64,000 bases of DNA from B1SED10-75 sp964636865 (GTDB taxonomy: Bacteria > Bacillota > Dethiobacteria > DTU022 > PWGO01), in assembly GCA_964636865.1 (NCBI GenBank), contig CAZWVJ010000002.1:1-64000 (forward strand). Reading direction: 5' to 3'. The translations under genes and the position numbers were made by a program. The notes beneath the pieces were generated by a model, which worked only from the letters and a program-made list of their open reading frames with translations, had not been told where the DNA came from and did no database searches. Of this stretch, positions 18,569-27,439 are shown piece after piece (position 1 is the stretch's first letter; the number at the start of each line of letters is the position of its first letter).

Positions 18569-18597
18569 TTGAAGGATAAAAATAAGTGATGTATAAT
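18569..18597 (+). promoter_or_regulatory. Sigma-A type promoter for NADH-oxidoreductase operon
   Basis: TTGAAG (18569-18574) and TATAAT (18592-18597) are separated by exactly 17 bases, in the 429-base region between the divergent hydrolase and NuoE-like genes. The leader would be about 180 bases long and includes the palindrome at 18647. Confidence 0.6.
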
Positions 18598-18646
18598 TAT
18601 GAAGGGTAGAAAAAACATTTTCAAGCTGCTGAATTACATTTAACAT

Positions 18647-18660
18647 AGTATAATTATACT
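18647..18660. promoter_or_regulatory. Perfect 14-bp palindrome in NuoE leader
   Basis: AGTATAATTATACT is a perfect palindrome about 50 bases after the promoter. It could be an operator. It does not match the Rex consensus, the redox regulator one would expect for an NADH enzyme. Confidence 0.35.
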
Positions 18661-18782
18661 TAGGATAATTATATTGGAAAAATAAAAGTTATTCGATTTT
18701 ATATCTTATGCTTGTTTACTTCAATTTAAAAAGAGATAAAGTAAGCATCAAAATAAAAAACATGGTGAAGGAGAGAGCAAAA

Positions 18783-19298
18783 TTGGAATTAACAAAAGAA
18801 GAAAAAGATGCCGTAAATGAGGGAGTTCATGAAGTACTTCAAACCTTCGGTAAAGAACGAGAAAATTTAATCCCTATCTTACAAAATGTTCAAGAGAAAT
18901 TAGGATTTTTGCCCGGCCCGGCCATGGAAAAAATAGCAGAACATTTAGAAATACCGGCAGTAGATGTCTTTGGGCTGGCCACTTTTTATAATCAGTTCCG
19001 TTTAAACCCTCCCGGCGAGAATGAAATTAAAGTTTGCCTGGGTACCGCTTGTTATATGGTAGGCGGCCAAATTACCCTTGAATCATTTGAAAGGAAGTTA
19101 GAAATACAGGAAGGGGAAACATCCGAAGATCGCAAATACAGTTTGGACAGAGTTGCGTGCGTTGGCTGCTGCACTATGGCTCCGGTAGTGGTAGTTAATG
19201 AAGAAGTAGAAGGGGACGTCACCCCCACCCGCGTGGATGGCATCGTCAATTCTCTCGAAGAACAAGGAGATTCAACCAATAATAATGACACGGAATAA
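18783..19298 (+). CDS. nuoE: NuoE-like thioredoxin-fold [2Fe-2S] subunit
   Basis: A 171-residue [2Fe-2S] protein of the NuoE/HndA family. The four cluster cysteines are in VCLGTACYM and ACVGCCTMAP, and LIPILQNVQEKLGFLP and VFGLATFYNQF are family landmarks. It supports electron transfer from the flavin subunit in NADH-dependent complexes. The start is taken as TTG 18783 because AAGGAG lies at 18768-18773 and the family N-terminus begins there; ATGs at 18708 and 18762 lie upstream but lack a ribosome site. It is the first gene of a three-gene NADH module. Confidence 0.92.
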   Translation: MELTKEEKDAVNEGVHEVLQTFGKERENLIPILQNVQEKLGFLPGPAMEKIAEHLEIPAVDVFGLATFYNQFRLNPPGENEIKVCLGTACYMVGGQITLESFERKLEIQEGETSEDRKYSLDRVACVGCCTMAPVVVVNEEVEGDVTPTRVDGIVNSLEEQGDSTNNNDTE

Positions 19299-19354
19299 AA
19301 GACATTAAGAGAAAAAGAAAAATCGGCTGCTAAAGTAAGGAGGAACATAAAACC

Positions 19355-21262
19355 ATGAGCACTAATACTATTAGTGAAAAATACAATGAGTTAAAAGATA
19401 TTGCCGCCGAAAAAGTAAAAGACCTTCCCGAAAAGATAGTAATCCAGGTTGGAATGGCCACATGTGGCCTTGCAGCCGGAGCCCGGGAGATCAAAGAAGC
19501 TTTCGAAAAAGAAATTCAGGAGAATGAAATAGATGCCGTAGTGGAAGAAGTAGGCTGTATGGGGTTTTGTTATGCCGAACCTCTGGTTATTATTTACAAG
19601 CCGGGGTTTGCACCTTTTTGCTATGGCTACATGGATGAAGGACTTGTTAACCGCCTGGTTCAAGATTTTTTACTTGATGATGATCCCTGTTATGAATACG
19701 CGCTGGTAGCCCTGGAAACCAATGATGTTTTTCCTACTTTTGAAGATTTTCCCCGGGGCGTTTACGAGCAAAAAATAATTCTGGAAGAATGCGGCTTTAT
19801 TGCCCCCACCGACATTGAACAGTACATATCCCGCGGGGGATATTCCACACTGGCTAATGCCCTTACCCAAACTCCGCAAGACTTACTGGATATTATTAAG
19901 GAAGCAAACCTCCGAGGGCGGGGAGGAGCCGGTTTCCCGGCAGGAGAAAAATGGGAAACTACCCAAAAAACCGAAGCAGACACCAAATATATTATTTGCA
20001 ACGGAGACGAGGGTGATCCCGGTGCATTTATGGACCGCAGCCTTTTAGAATCTAATCCTCACCTGGTTATTGAAGGAATGATAATCGGAGCATATGCAGT
20101 AGGGGCCAACAAAGGTTACTTTTACATCCGCTCCGAGTATCCTCTCGCTATCCGCCATGTAGAAGAAGCGCTACAATCATGCAAACAAAAAGGACTTCTG
20201 GGAAAATCCATCCTGGAAAGTAACTTTGACTTTGATATTGAAGTTTTCCACGGCTCGGGAGCTTTCGTCTGCGGTGAATCTTCCGCTCTGGTCCAATCCA
20301 TGGAAGGAAAATTAGGCATGCCTCAAACCCGCCCTCCTCATCTGGCCACCGAAGGTTTTCAGGGTAAACCCACGGTAATTAATAACGTAAAAACTTTTGC
20401 GTTCGTCCCTCACATAATTAAAGAAGGAGCGGAATGGTTTTCAAACATAGGCATATCTGATAATCCGGGAACTGTTGTGTTTTCACTGGTAGGCAAGGTA
20501 AATAATTCGGGCTTGGTAGAAGTTCCCATGGGAACCACCCTTCGCCAGCTTATTTTTGATGTAGGAGAGGGAATTCCCAATGAGAAAAACTTTAAAGCCG
20601 TCCAAATCGGCGGACCTTCGGGAGGATGCCTGCCGGAATCCACCCTGGATATTCCCATTGATTTCGAATCCCTACATGAAGCCGGAGCAATCATGGGCTC
20701 AGGCGGGTTGGTAGTGCTTGATGAAGATGACTGCATGGTTTCAATAGCCCGCTATTTTCTGGAATTTACTCAACAGGAGTCTTGCGGCAAATGCACCTTC
20801 TGCCGATTGGGAACTAAACATATGCTAGATATTCTCACTCACATCACCAAAGGCGAAGGTGAACAAGAATCCCTGAAGATCTTGCAGGAATTAAGTGAAG
20901 ATATTAAAGCAGGTTCTCTATGCAACTTGGGCAAAACCGCTTCTAATCCGATTCTTACCACTCTTCATTACTTCCGAGATGAATATGTAGCTCATATTGA
21001 AGAAAAAAGATGTCCCGCGCTTATGTGCAAAGACCTCATTGTATACTACATCGAGCCGAGTAAATGTAGTAAATTATGCAGTGTTTGTGTGGGGAGCTGC
21101 CCCACTGAAGCAATTTATACCAGAGAAGACGGGCTGAAAGCAATTGATCAGGAAAAATGCGTAAAGTGCGCCAATTGCATGAAAACATGCCCTCCGGATT
21201 ACAACGCCGTGGTAAAACTTTCACCACCGGAACTCTTAGCCGAAAAGGAAGGTAAGAAATAA
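19355..21262 (+). CDS. nuoF: NuoF-like NADH-binding flavoprotein with extra iron-sulfur domains
   Basis: A 635-residue NADH dehydrogenase/hydrogenase flavin subunit. Domains in order are an N-terminal thioredoxin-like [2Fe-2S] domain (about 1-110, VGCMGFCYAEP), the NADH site GRGGAGFPAGEKW, FMN site NGDEGDPGAFMDR, and the N3-type [4Fe-4S] motif SCGKCTFCRLGT. A C-terminal two-cluster ferredoxin (CSKLCSVCVGSCP and CVKCANCMKTCP) completes it. This layout is that of HndC/HydB-type subunits in NADH-dependent hydrogenases and formate dehydrogenases, some of which bifurcate electrons with ferredoxin. It follows the NuoE-like gene and nearly abuts the NuoG-like gene. Confidence 0.95.
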   Translation: MSTNTISEKYNELKDIAAEKVKDLPEKIVIQVGMATCGLAAGAREIKEAFEKEIQENEIDAVVEEVGCMGFCYAEPLVIIYKPGFAPFCYGYMDEGLVNRLVQDFLLDDDPCYEYALVALETNDVFPTFEDFPRGVYEQKIILEECGFIAPTDIEQYISRGGYSTLANALTQTPQDLLDIIKEANLRGRGGAGFPAGEKWETTQKTEADTKYIICNGDEGDPGAFMDRSLLESNPHLVIEGMIIGAYAVGANKGYFYIRSEYPLAIRHVEEALQSCKQKGLLGKSILESNFDFDIEVFHGSGAFVCGESSALVQSMEGKLGMPQTRPPHLATEGFQGKPTVINNVKTFAFVPHIIKEGAEWFSNIGISDNPGTVVFSLVGKVNNSGLVEVPMGTTLRQLIFDVGEGIPNEKNFKAVQIGGPSGGCLPESTLDIPIDFESLHEAGAIMGSGGLVVLDEDDCMVSIARYFLEFTQQESCGKCTFCRLGTKHMLDILTHITKGEGEQESLKILQELSEDIKAGSLCNLGKTASNPILTTLHYFRDEYVAHIEEKRCPALMCKDLIVYYIEPSKCSKLCSVCVGSCPTEAIYTREDGLKAIDQEKCVKCANCMKTCPPDYNAVVKLSPPELLAEKEGKK

Positions 21263-21263
21263 T

Positions 21264-21902
21264 ATGAGCAAAGTAACTCTCACCATCGATGATCAAGAAA
21301 TAACTGCCCGGGAAGGAGAAAAATTACTCTGGGTGGCGCTGGAAAATGACATCTATATACCCCACCTTTGCGCCATTAAGGAACTTTCCCGTCCTGCGGC
21401 TAGCTGCCGTCTTTGCTTTGTAGAAGTAGAAGGTATTTCCCAACCCGTTACTTCCTGTACTCTGCCGGTAAAAGACGGCCTTAAAGTGAAAACCAGGAGC
21501 GAGGCAGTAGATAGGTTGGTAAAAACCGCTTTTGAACTACTATTATCAGACCATCACCTTAACTGCAAAGAATGCGCGGCCAAAAAGTACTGCGCCCTGC
21601 TAAAAATCGCCAAAGAAAGAGACGTAAAACTCAAACGAGAGCGCTTTCCCGCCCTGGAAAGGAATTTGCCCGTTGATGACAGCTGCGAAAATATCACTTT
21701 TGACCGTAACAAATGTGTGCTCTGCGGCCAGTGCGTCTGGGTAGACCGCCATGAAGTTAAAGCCGGAATTTTAAATTTTTCCCGACGAGGTTTAAGCCGG
21801 ATGGTCACTACTTTCCAAGATATGGAACTTGCCGAGTTTGATTGCGGTCAGTGCAATCGGTGTGTAGAAGTATGCCCTGTAGGGGCATTAACTCTTAAAT
21901 AA
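21264..21902 (+). CDS. Short NuoG-like iron-sulfur subunit (no catalytic domain)
   Basis: A 212-residue protein equal to the N-terminal iron-sulfur part of NuoG/HndD. It has a plant-type [2Fe-2S] domain (CAIKELSRPAASCRLC), a His-Cys [4Fe-4S] domain (HHLNCKECAAKKYC) and paired ferredoxin-type cysteines (CVLCGQC and CGQCNRCVEVCPVG). The H-cluster or molybdopterin domain found at the C-terminus of hydrogenase or formate dehydrogenase subunits is absent; the stop is clean. It starts one base after the NuoF-like stop, so translation is probably coupled. It likely passes electrons to a partner encoded elsewhere. Confidence 0.9.
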   Translation: MSKVTLTIDDQEITAREGEKLLWVALENDIYIPHLCAIKELSRPAASCRLCFVEVEGISQPVTSCTLPVKDGLKVKTRSEAVDRLVKTAFELLLSDHHLNCKECAAKKYCALLKIAKERDVKLKRERFPALERNLPVDDSCENITFDRNKCVLCGQCVWVDRHEVKAGILNFSRRGLSRMVTTFQDMELAEFDCGQCNRCVEVCPVGALTLK

Positions 21903-21928
21903 TCAATTTTTAAAAGAGAGGTCATTTT

Positions 21929-22822
21929 ATGAAACTTGAAGAAGTGAAAAATAAGGTTTTCTTTGTGGAAGGAACGAATAAGGGTCGTTATCCTTATTCC
22001 AATTCACTTTTAATTGAAGATGAAACAGTAATGCTAATCGATACAGGGCCTGGACCGGAAATAATCCCCGAAATAGCCCGGGAAAAGAATATCGATCTGG
22101 TAGTCAATTCCCACGGACATGAAGACCATATTTGTGGAAATGAACACTTTCCCTCGGCCAAAATCTGCGCTCATCAATTTGATGCACCGGCAGTCAGATC
22201 AATAGAAAAACTTAAAGAACTCTATGATGTTTCCGGAACAGAGCTGGAAGATGTTTTGGACTCCTTCTTTCAAAATGTTTTCGAATTAAAAGATTCACGT
22301 GTAGATATAGAATTTGAAGACGGTAAGATTTTTGACCTGGGAACAACGCAGATAGAAGTTATTCATACCCCCGGGCATTCTGCCGGACACTGCTGTTTTT
22401 ATTTTCCTGAACTAAAATTGATTTATCTCAGTGATATCGATCTTTTATCATTTGGCCCTTGGTATGGCAGCCTTGATTCCAATATCAATGAATTGATAGA
22501 CTCCATTCACAAAATAAAAAAATTGGACTACGATGTAGCTATTTCCAGCCACAAAGGAATTTTTGAAGGAAAAGATGAAATCGACAAAAATCTCGACCTT
22601 TACCTGGAAAAAATAATGGAACGGGAAAAAAAGCTCCTCGATGTACTCCAAAGTGCCAAAAATCTTGATGAAATCGTAGAAGAGGCAATCATTTACGAAA
22701 ACTTCCCGGAACCTAAAGACATGTTCAGACTAATGGAAAAAACTATGATTATTAAGCACCTGGGTAAACTGGCAGAAGAAAATAAAATAAACCGCAACAA
22801 CCAGGGATTCACCCTTGCCTAA
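21929..22822 (+). CDS. MBL-fold metallo-hydrolase
   Basis: A 297-residue metallo-beta-lactamase-fold protein. The metal motif HGHEDH is near residue 59, with the later ligands in HTPGHSAGHC, LSDIDL and ISSHKG. The C-terminal 70 residues are helical, as in the RNase Z/SoxH-like subgroup. Members hydrolyse thioesters or phosphoesters or act on glutathione adducts; the substrate here is unknown. It follows the NuoG-like gene by 26 bases with GAGAGG upstream and may be part of that operon. Confidence 0.88.
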   Translation: MKLEEVKNKVFFVEGTNKGRYPYSNSLLIEDETVMLIDTGPGPEIIPEIAREKNIDLVVNSHGHEDHICGNEHFPSAKICAHQFDAPAVRSIEKLKELYDVSGTELEDVLDSFFQNVFELKDSRVDIEFEDGKIFDLGTTQIEVIHTPGHSAGHCCFYFPELKLIYLSDIDLLSFGPWYGSLDSNINELIDSIHKIKKLDYDVAISSHKGIFEGKDEIDKNLDLYLEKIMEREKKLLDVLQSAKNLDEIVEEAIIYENFPEPKDMFRLMEKTMIIKHLGKLAEENKINRNNQGFTLA

Positions 22823-22903
22823 TTCTCAATTAATAAAACCTCAATATTTATTTTTAGTTTTACCCCTATATTACTCTTAATTTTAAAATAACAGGGAGGT
22901 AAG

Positions 22904-24031
22904 CTATTCATTATCAGGGGATAAACCGGTGTCTTCCTTCTGCGGCAAAGGAGTTTCAAAATATAAACTCCTGCTGGGGAAAGCAACGGAAACTCCTTCC
23001 TTTTCCAATATTTCCATGATCTTGAAGTTCACATCTTCTTTTACGGCCAGATGCTCATTCCATCTTATGCTGTAGGTAAAAAAGTAAAGTAAAATATCCA
23101 GGCTGCTCTCATTAAACCCATCAAATCTAACGAAAATAGTATCCGGGTGAATATCGGGATGATTTTCCAGCATTTGTTTTATTTCCCGAACACAATTTTC
23201 AACTTTTACCCGCGGCGTGGTATAAGTCACTCCCAGTTTAAACATGATCCTCCTCTTGCCCATTTCTGACCAGTTTATAATTGCTTCCCTTGCCATCAGG
23301 GCATTGGGAACCGTAACCAAACCCTGGGCAAAAGTACGCACCCTGGTACTACGGAATGATACTTCTACCACCACTCCCTCTACATGGTTTGTTTCAATCC
23401 AATCTCCCGCTTTAAAGGGCCTCTCCGTGATGATAATCAAGCCACCAAAAAGATTAGACAGGGCTTCCTGAGCAGCTAAAGCAAAGGCTAAGCCGCCCAA
23501 TCCCAAACCGGCCACCAAACCGCTGATATCATACCCCCACTCACGCACAATTATGCTGATCACAAGTATCACGATGACAACTCGCAGTACTTTAGAGAAA
23601 AAAGGCAGTACTATTTCATCAACATCTAACTGAAATCTTTCTTTAATATTTTCAAATAGATGTGAAGATACTGCAGTTAAATTGTAAAAGCCCCATCCCA
23701 CAATAACAATAACGACAGAGCGAAAAATATCAATTACCAGGGTCTCCATTCTCTCAGTCAAAAAAGGTAAATAAATTAAAGCCAAAAATATTCCCAGTAA
23801 TAAGAAAAATAAACGAAGAGGCATTTCAAATGGCGGGAAATAATTATTTTTAATGTCCTCGCGGAATCGGGGAAAAATTCTAAGGAGCAGAAACCTTATA
23901 AGGCGAGCTAAATACCCTCTGCTTAAAGCAAAAAATAACACAATAAGTAAAGCTATGACTAAAGGCTGCCAGACGTTTATAATAGCCTGCATAGTTTCCT
24001 GCAAAAATGTAACTGCATCTGTAAAAACCAT
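22904..24031 (-). CDS. MscS family mechanosensitive channel
   Basis: A 375-residue small-conductance channel. Four to five membrane segments lie in the first 190 residues. The pore-lining helix region LGLGGLAFALAAQEALSNLF resembles MscS TM3, followed by GGLIIITERPFKAGDWIE of the beta domain and a cytoplasmic alpha/beta domain. It opens under membrane tension to release solutes on osmotic downshock. It is monocistronic, convergent with the MBL hydrolase gene. Confidence 0.93.
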   Translation of the reverse strand: MVFTDAVTFLQETMQAIINVWQPLVIALLIVLFFALSRGYLARLIRFLLLRIFPRFREDIKNNYFPPFEMPLRLFFLLLGIFLALIYLPFLTERMETLVIDIFRSVVIVIVGWGFYNLTAVSSHLFENIKERFQLDVDEIVLPFFSKVLRVVIVILVISIIVREWGYDISGLVAGLGLGGLAFALAAQEALSNLFGGLIIITERPFKAGDWIETNHVEGVVVEVSFRSTRVRTFAQGLVTVPNALMAREAIINWSEMGKRRIMFKLGVTYTTPRVKVENCVREIKQMLENHPDIHPDTIFVRFDGFNESSLDILLYFFTYSIRWNEHLAVKEDVNFKIMEILEKEGVSVAFPSRSLYFETPLPQKEDTGLSPDNE

Positions 24032-24303
24032 ACTATTCTCCTTATATTGACTATTATTGTGTATTTATAAAAGTGCATTCTGCAAGAGATTACGTTTTTC
24101 CTTCTAAGTCCTCAATTTTACCATCTCAACAAATCATTTTTTTGCAGATCTTATTTAAATAATGCAGGGAAAACCTGGCATAGCATGGAAATTTAACTAT
24201 TAAAGAAAAATGTATAAAAATGGCGACTTCTTATCCCTTAAAAGAGAGAGTATACTCGCCTAAAACAATGTGAAATTAAATCTTTTGTTATGAAAATTTT
24301 AGC

Positions 24304-24310
24304 AGGAGGT
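24304..24310 (+). promoter_or_regulatory. Ribosome-binding site that sets an ATT start
   Basis: AGGAGGT lies eight bases before ATT 24319. An in-frame TGA at 24292 and the absence of any in-frame ATG, GTG or TTG before 24526 leave ATT as the best-placed initiation codon for the YhhN-like gene. Confidence 0.65.
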
Positions 24311-24318
24311 CACTACAA

Positions 24319-25026
24319 ATTCTAACAACAATCAACCTAATCGTCATCATACAGTTAATAATTCTTAGCGCCGGTTGCCTGTATACAGCGCAGAAAATAC
24401 CCCCACACCAAGAACCCCGTCTGCCACTGCCGATAAGGCTTATTTTAAGCATTTCCCTCTTATGCCTGGCCCTCTTTATTTACCTGGAAACTCCTTCTTC
24501 ATTTACCAAGTGGGTAGCGGGAGGAATGTTTTTATCAATGATGGGGGATTTATTTATGGCTGAAATAATAAAACTTCCTCACCGCATGTTCGGTGCCATG
24601 CCGGCTTTTAGTGGAGCTCACACTCTGTACATTATTGCCTTTATTTCCGTGTTGCCTGAAAAAAAGCCTTTGTTTAATTTTGAACTGCTTGTGGGCCTCA
24701 TTTTTTACGGGTTGGTTACAATCATAGTATGGAAATTGTATATGCGCAATCAGGCCAAAAGTAATATTTTTAATTACGGGGGGCTTGTCTACGGCCTTAT
24801 AATCGCAATCATGGCTTCTTTTGCCCTTTCCATATCTCTCACTCATGGTGGATTCTGGTGGTTGGCAGCATTAGGGGCACTATTGTTTGTCATCTCCGAT
24901 CTTATCATCGGCATTACCAAAATAGGTAATACCTCTTTTCGTTATTCTGAATTGTGGATTTGGCTGACTTATATAACCGGGCAATTAGGGATTATATACA
25001 CGGGTTTGTTTTCTGCACCCTTTTAA
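24319..25026 (+). CDS. YhhN (TMEM86) family lysoplasmalogenase-like membrane protein, apparent ATT start
   Basis: A 235-residue protein with about eight hydrophobic segments. SMMGDLFMAE, FSGAHTLYIIAF and ALLFVISDLIIG match the YhhN/TMEM86 family, which cleaves the vinyl-ether bond of lysoplasmalogens. Plasmalogens are common in anaerobic Clostridia, so the role is plausible. The first ATG in frame (24526) would remove about 69 residues, including two membrane segments, and no ribosome site suits it. The frame is open back to ATT 24319 behind AGGAGGT. The stop codon overlaps that of the convergent MoaD-like gene. Confidence 0.72.
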   Translation: MLTTINLIVIIQLIILSAGCLYTAQKIPPHQEPRLPLPIRLILSISLLCLALFIYLETPSSFTKWVAGGMFLSMMGDLFMAEIIKLPHRMFGAMPAFSGAHTLYIIAFISVLPEKKPLFNFELLVGLIFYGLVTIIVWKLYMRNQAKSNIFNYGGLVYGLIIAIMASFALSISLTHGGFWWLAALGALLFVISDLIIGITKIGNTSFRYSELWIWLTYITGQLGIIYTGLFSAPF

Positions 25027-25271
25027 CCTCCACCCAGCGGGGGAAAAAGGGAAACTACATCACCTTCTTGCAGGCGAGTTTGCTTCCCTTTCAGATGAGT
25101 TATATTTCTACCGTTAACCAGGACGGCTGCTTTATCAATTTGCCTTTGAAAATCCGGCCCGTATATTGATATAAGCTGGCTTAACACTTCCCCCACATTT
25201 TTAGCTTCCAGGCGCAATTCTCGTTCACCGGCATGATCTCTTAAGGTGGCAAACAATTTCACTGTTACCAA
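25023..25271 (-). CDS. MoaD/ThiS-like sulfur carrier protein
   Basis: About 82 residues of beta-grasp ubiquitin-like fold, beginning VTVKLFATLRDHAG and ending in the sulfur-accepting Gly-Gly motif (PPLGGG). MoaD proteins carry the thiocarboxylate that makes the pterin dithiolene. It is the gene downstream of a tungsten AOR, a common pairing, so it probably serves tungstopterin synthesis for that enzyme. The start is uncertain: TTG 25271 gives the family N-terminus, while TTG 25316 would add 15 residues; neither has a strong ribosome site. The last Gly is an extra residue after the usual GG end. Confidence 0.8.
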   Translation of the reverse strand: MVTVKLFATLRDHAGERELRLEAKNVGEVLSQLISIYGPDFQRQIDKAAVLVNGRNITHLKGKQTRLQEGDVVSLFPPLGGG

Positions 25272-25370
25272 TGCAATACCAGCCTTCCATATATTACTTG
25301 TTTTTTTGCTTCCCAAAACTTAACTCGTAACAAGCACTCCATGCCTTAAGAATTTCCACCTCCATCAGGT

Positions 25371-27275
25371 TTATTTATCAATTTCCAAGTATTTGAGGGT
25401 CTCATCAGTGGGGACTCCATCTTTGGACCATCCTCTCAGACGATAAAATACCGGAAGCATGCTGGATAAGGGTACCCTTGAACGGGGTTCTTCTTGCCGT
25501 TGAAGTTCATCGGTTAATCTTGCAGGTAAAGTATCTTCCTCTCCCGTTATGCCTTCCCTTGCGTTAAACAGGCGGCTCATATTAAAAACCCTTTGTCCCA
25601 GCTTCAAAAAATCTACCGGGCTCATTTCCTTGCCTGTAAGGTGTGAATGGGCTTTAATATGGGGAAAAGCCATTTGAAAAACGTTTTTCGGCAGCAGGGC
25701 TTTGGGGCGAGACATAAATTTCCCCATTGTATTTCCACTCAAGGTAAGAGAAGAGTTTACCACAGAAGAAACTACGTTAGATTTGTTATACATCTTAATT
25801 AGTTGTTCCGGAAATACCGCATAATTGGTAAAGTTACAACTTCCTAATGTACTTATGGCTTCCAGTACAGTCTGGTTAAAAACTGCCAACCCCGGCTTTC
25901 CTTTAGTAGTAAAAGGATCTACCGTTATGGGCCCATTAGCTTCCAGGAAAACGACATATCCGGCACCCAGATGGCATCCGCCCCGGTTGGCCACCGCATA
26001 TCCCAAACCCATTCCTAATGCTGAACGTGGTTCATAGGCAGCCATTTCAAGGCCTTTGACCTGCATAGCAAAATCTTCGCCTCCGTACTTTTGAGAAAGG
26101 TAGCGGACTCCTTCAGCCATTTCATCACCCAATCCCCTCCGATAAGCAATATCTTCAACGGCCTTGGAGATATTATCACTCCGCCCGAAAGTTAGATCAG
26201 TTTTAATAAGCCCTTTCTCGCCCGCTTCCATTACAAAACCCAGCGTATTTCCAAGGGAAATGGTATCCAGGCCCAAAAGATCTGCCTGGCGATTCCAATT
26301 AGAAATCTCCTGCAAATCGTTCATAAGCAGGTTTGAGCCCATCATGCCAATTGTTTCGTATTCAGGCCCTTTTACAGGCTTGCCGTCGACTTTTACCTGC
26401 CTACCGCATCTCATGGGGCATCCATAACAACCTATGTTTTTGGTGAGATATTTATCTGCAAGAGTTTCACCGCTAATTTTTTCCGCATCCTTAAATTGGC
26501 CGTGTTTAAAGTTACGCGTGGGAAGAGTATGAGTAGCGCTGGTCCGGTTTATAAACATAGAGGTGCCATAACGAGGAAGTTCTTCTCCGGTAGAAGGATG
26601 TGACTTTAATAAATCTCGCCATTCTTTAACCGCTTCCTTGAAAAGTTCTTCGTTGTAAATTTGCGGTTTTAAATTGCCACTGGCAGTAACAGCCTTTAAG
26701 TTCTTGCTTCCCATAACAGTCCCCACTCCGGCTCTACCTGCTACCCTCTCTTCACTCACAATACAAGCATACTTAACCAGGTTTTCTCCCGCCGGGCCAA
26801 TAACCATTTTGCCTGCCTTTTCCGGCAAGGCTTCCTGGCTTTCTTCGGTATTTAAACCCCACATATCCCGGGCATCTTTGATATTAACTCCTTCATCGGT
26901 GATATCTAAATATACCGGGGAAGAAGCTTTGCCTTTCACAATAAGAGCATCGTAACCCGCTCTTTTCAAGTGCACTCCAAAATCACCACCACAGTTGGAA
27001 TCACCGATAGCGCCTGTGAGGGGCGATTTAGTGGTTACGTTAAAACGGTTGCTGCTGGGTGCCCCTGTCCCCGTTAAAGGAGCGGTAGTAACAATAAGTA
27101 TATTGTCTTCACTTAAAGGATCCACCCCCGTTGTTAATAAATCATAAAGGAGTCGTATGGCCAATCCCTTATTACCCACGTAAAGATCCAGAGTTTTCTC
27201 CGGCAATGAATAACTGGTGATGTCATTTGTGCTCAAATTCACTTCCAAAACCTTACCCATATAACCATATGCCAT
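25371..27275 (-). CDS. Aldehyde:ferredoxin oxidoreductase (tungsten), full length
   Basis: A 634-residue AOR-family enzyme of normal length. It opens MAYGYMGKVLEVNLST as is typical. Pterin-binding segments include APSSNRFNVTTKSPLTGAIG, GRAGVGTVMGSKNLKA and DLLGLDTISLGNT. The [4Fe-4S] cysteines start in CYGCPMRCGRQ, with a distal Cys in STLGSCNFTNY. AOR oxidises aldehydes to carboxylic acids with ferredoxin, or reduces acids in reverse. No ferredoxin gene adjoins this copy, unlike the two other paralogues in the window, but a MoaD-like gene follows. A structured leader lies upstream (27351-27420). Confidence 0.93.
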   Translation of the reverse strand: MAYGYMGKVLEVNLSTNDITSYSLPEKTLDLYVGNKGLAIRLLYDLLTTGVDPLSEDNILIVTTAPLTGTGAPSSNRFNVTTKSPLTGAIGDSNCGGDFGVHLKRAGYDALIVKGKASSPVYLDITDEGVNIKDARDMWGLNTEESQEALPEKAGKMVIGPAGENLVKYACIVSEERVAGRAGVGTVMGSKNLKAVTASGNLKPQIYNEELFKEAVKEWRDLLKSHPSTGEELPRYGTSMFINRTSATHTLPTRNFKHGQFKDAEKISGETLADKYLTKNIGCYGCPMRCGRQVKVDGKPVKGPEYETIGMMGSNLLMNDLQEISNWNRQADLLGLDTISLGNTLGFVMEAGEKGLIKTDLTFGRSDNISKAVEDIAYRRGLGDEMAEGVRYLSQKYGGEDFAMQVKGLEMAAYEPRSALGMGLGYAVANRGGCHLGAGYVVFLEANGPITVDPFTTKGKPGLAVFNQTVLEAISTLGSCNFTNYAVFPEQLIKMYNKSNVVSSVVNSSLTLSGNTMGKFMSRPKALLPKNVFQMAFPHIKAHSHLTGKEMSPVDFLKLGQRVFNMSRLFNAREGITGEEDTLPARLTDELQRQEEPRSRVPLSSMLPVFYRLRGWSKDGVPTDETLKYLEIDK

Positions 27276-27350
27276 TTTAAAATCTCCCTTCCTAAACTTA
27301 GTTCATAATTTAACTTATTTTATTCTCCGCTATTAAAACTATTTCAAAGC

Positions 27351-27420
27351 GGATATTATCCTTTGCCCTTGCCCCAACCTAATCCTCACTATTTTAGGCC
27401 TACTTCTTAGTTATAGTGAG
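27351..27420 (-). promoter_or_regulatory. Structured leader of the AOR gene
   Basis: Between the thioredoxin and AOR genes are an 8-bp stem (27385-27392 with 27413-27420, loop 20) and an 11-bp palindrome GGATATTATCC (27351-27361). A further stem, CCGCT with AGCGG, overlaps the latter. I cannot match these to the molybdenum-cofactor riboswitch by eye. They may be RNA structure or an operator. Confidence 0.3.
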
Positions 27421-27439
27421 AAACATTTATTCGATTAAA

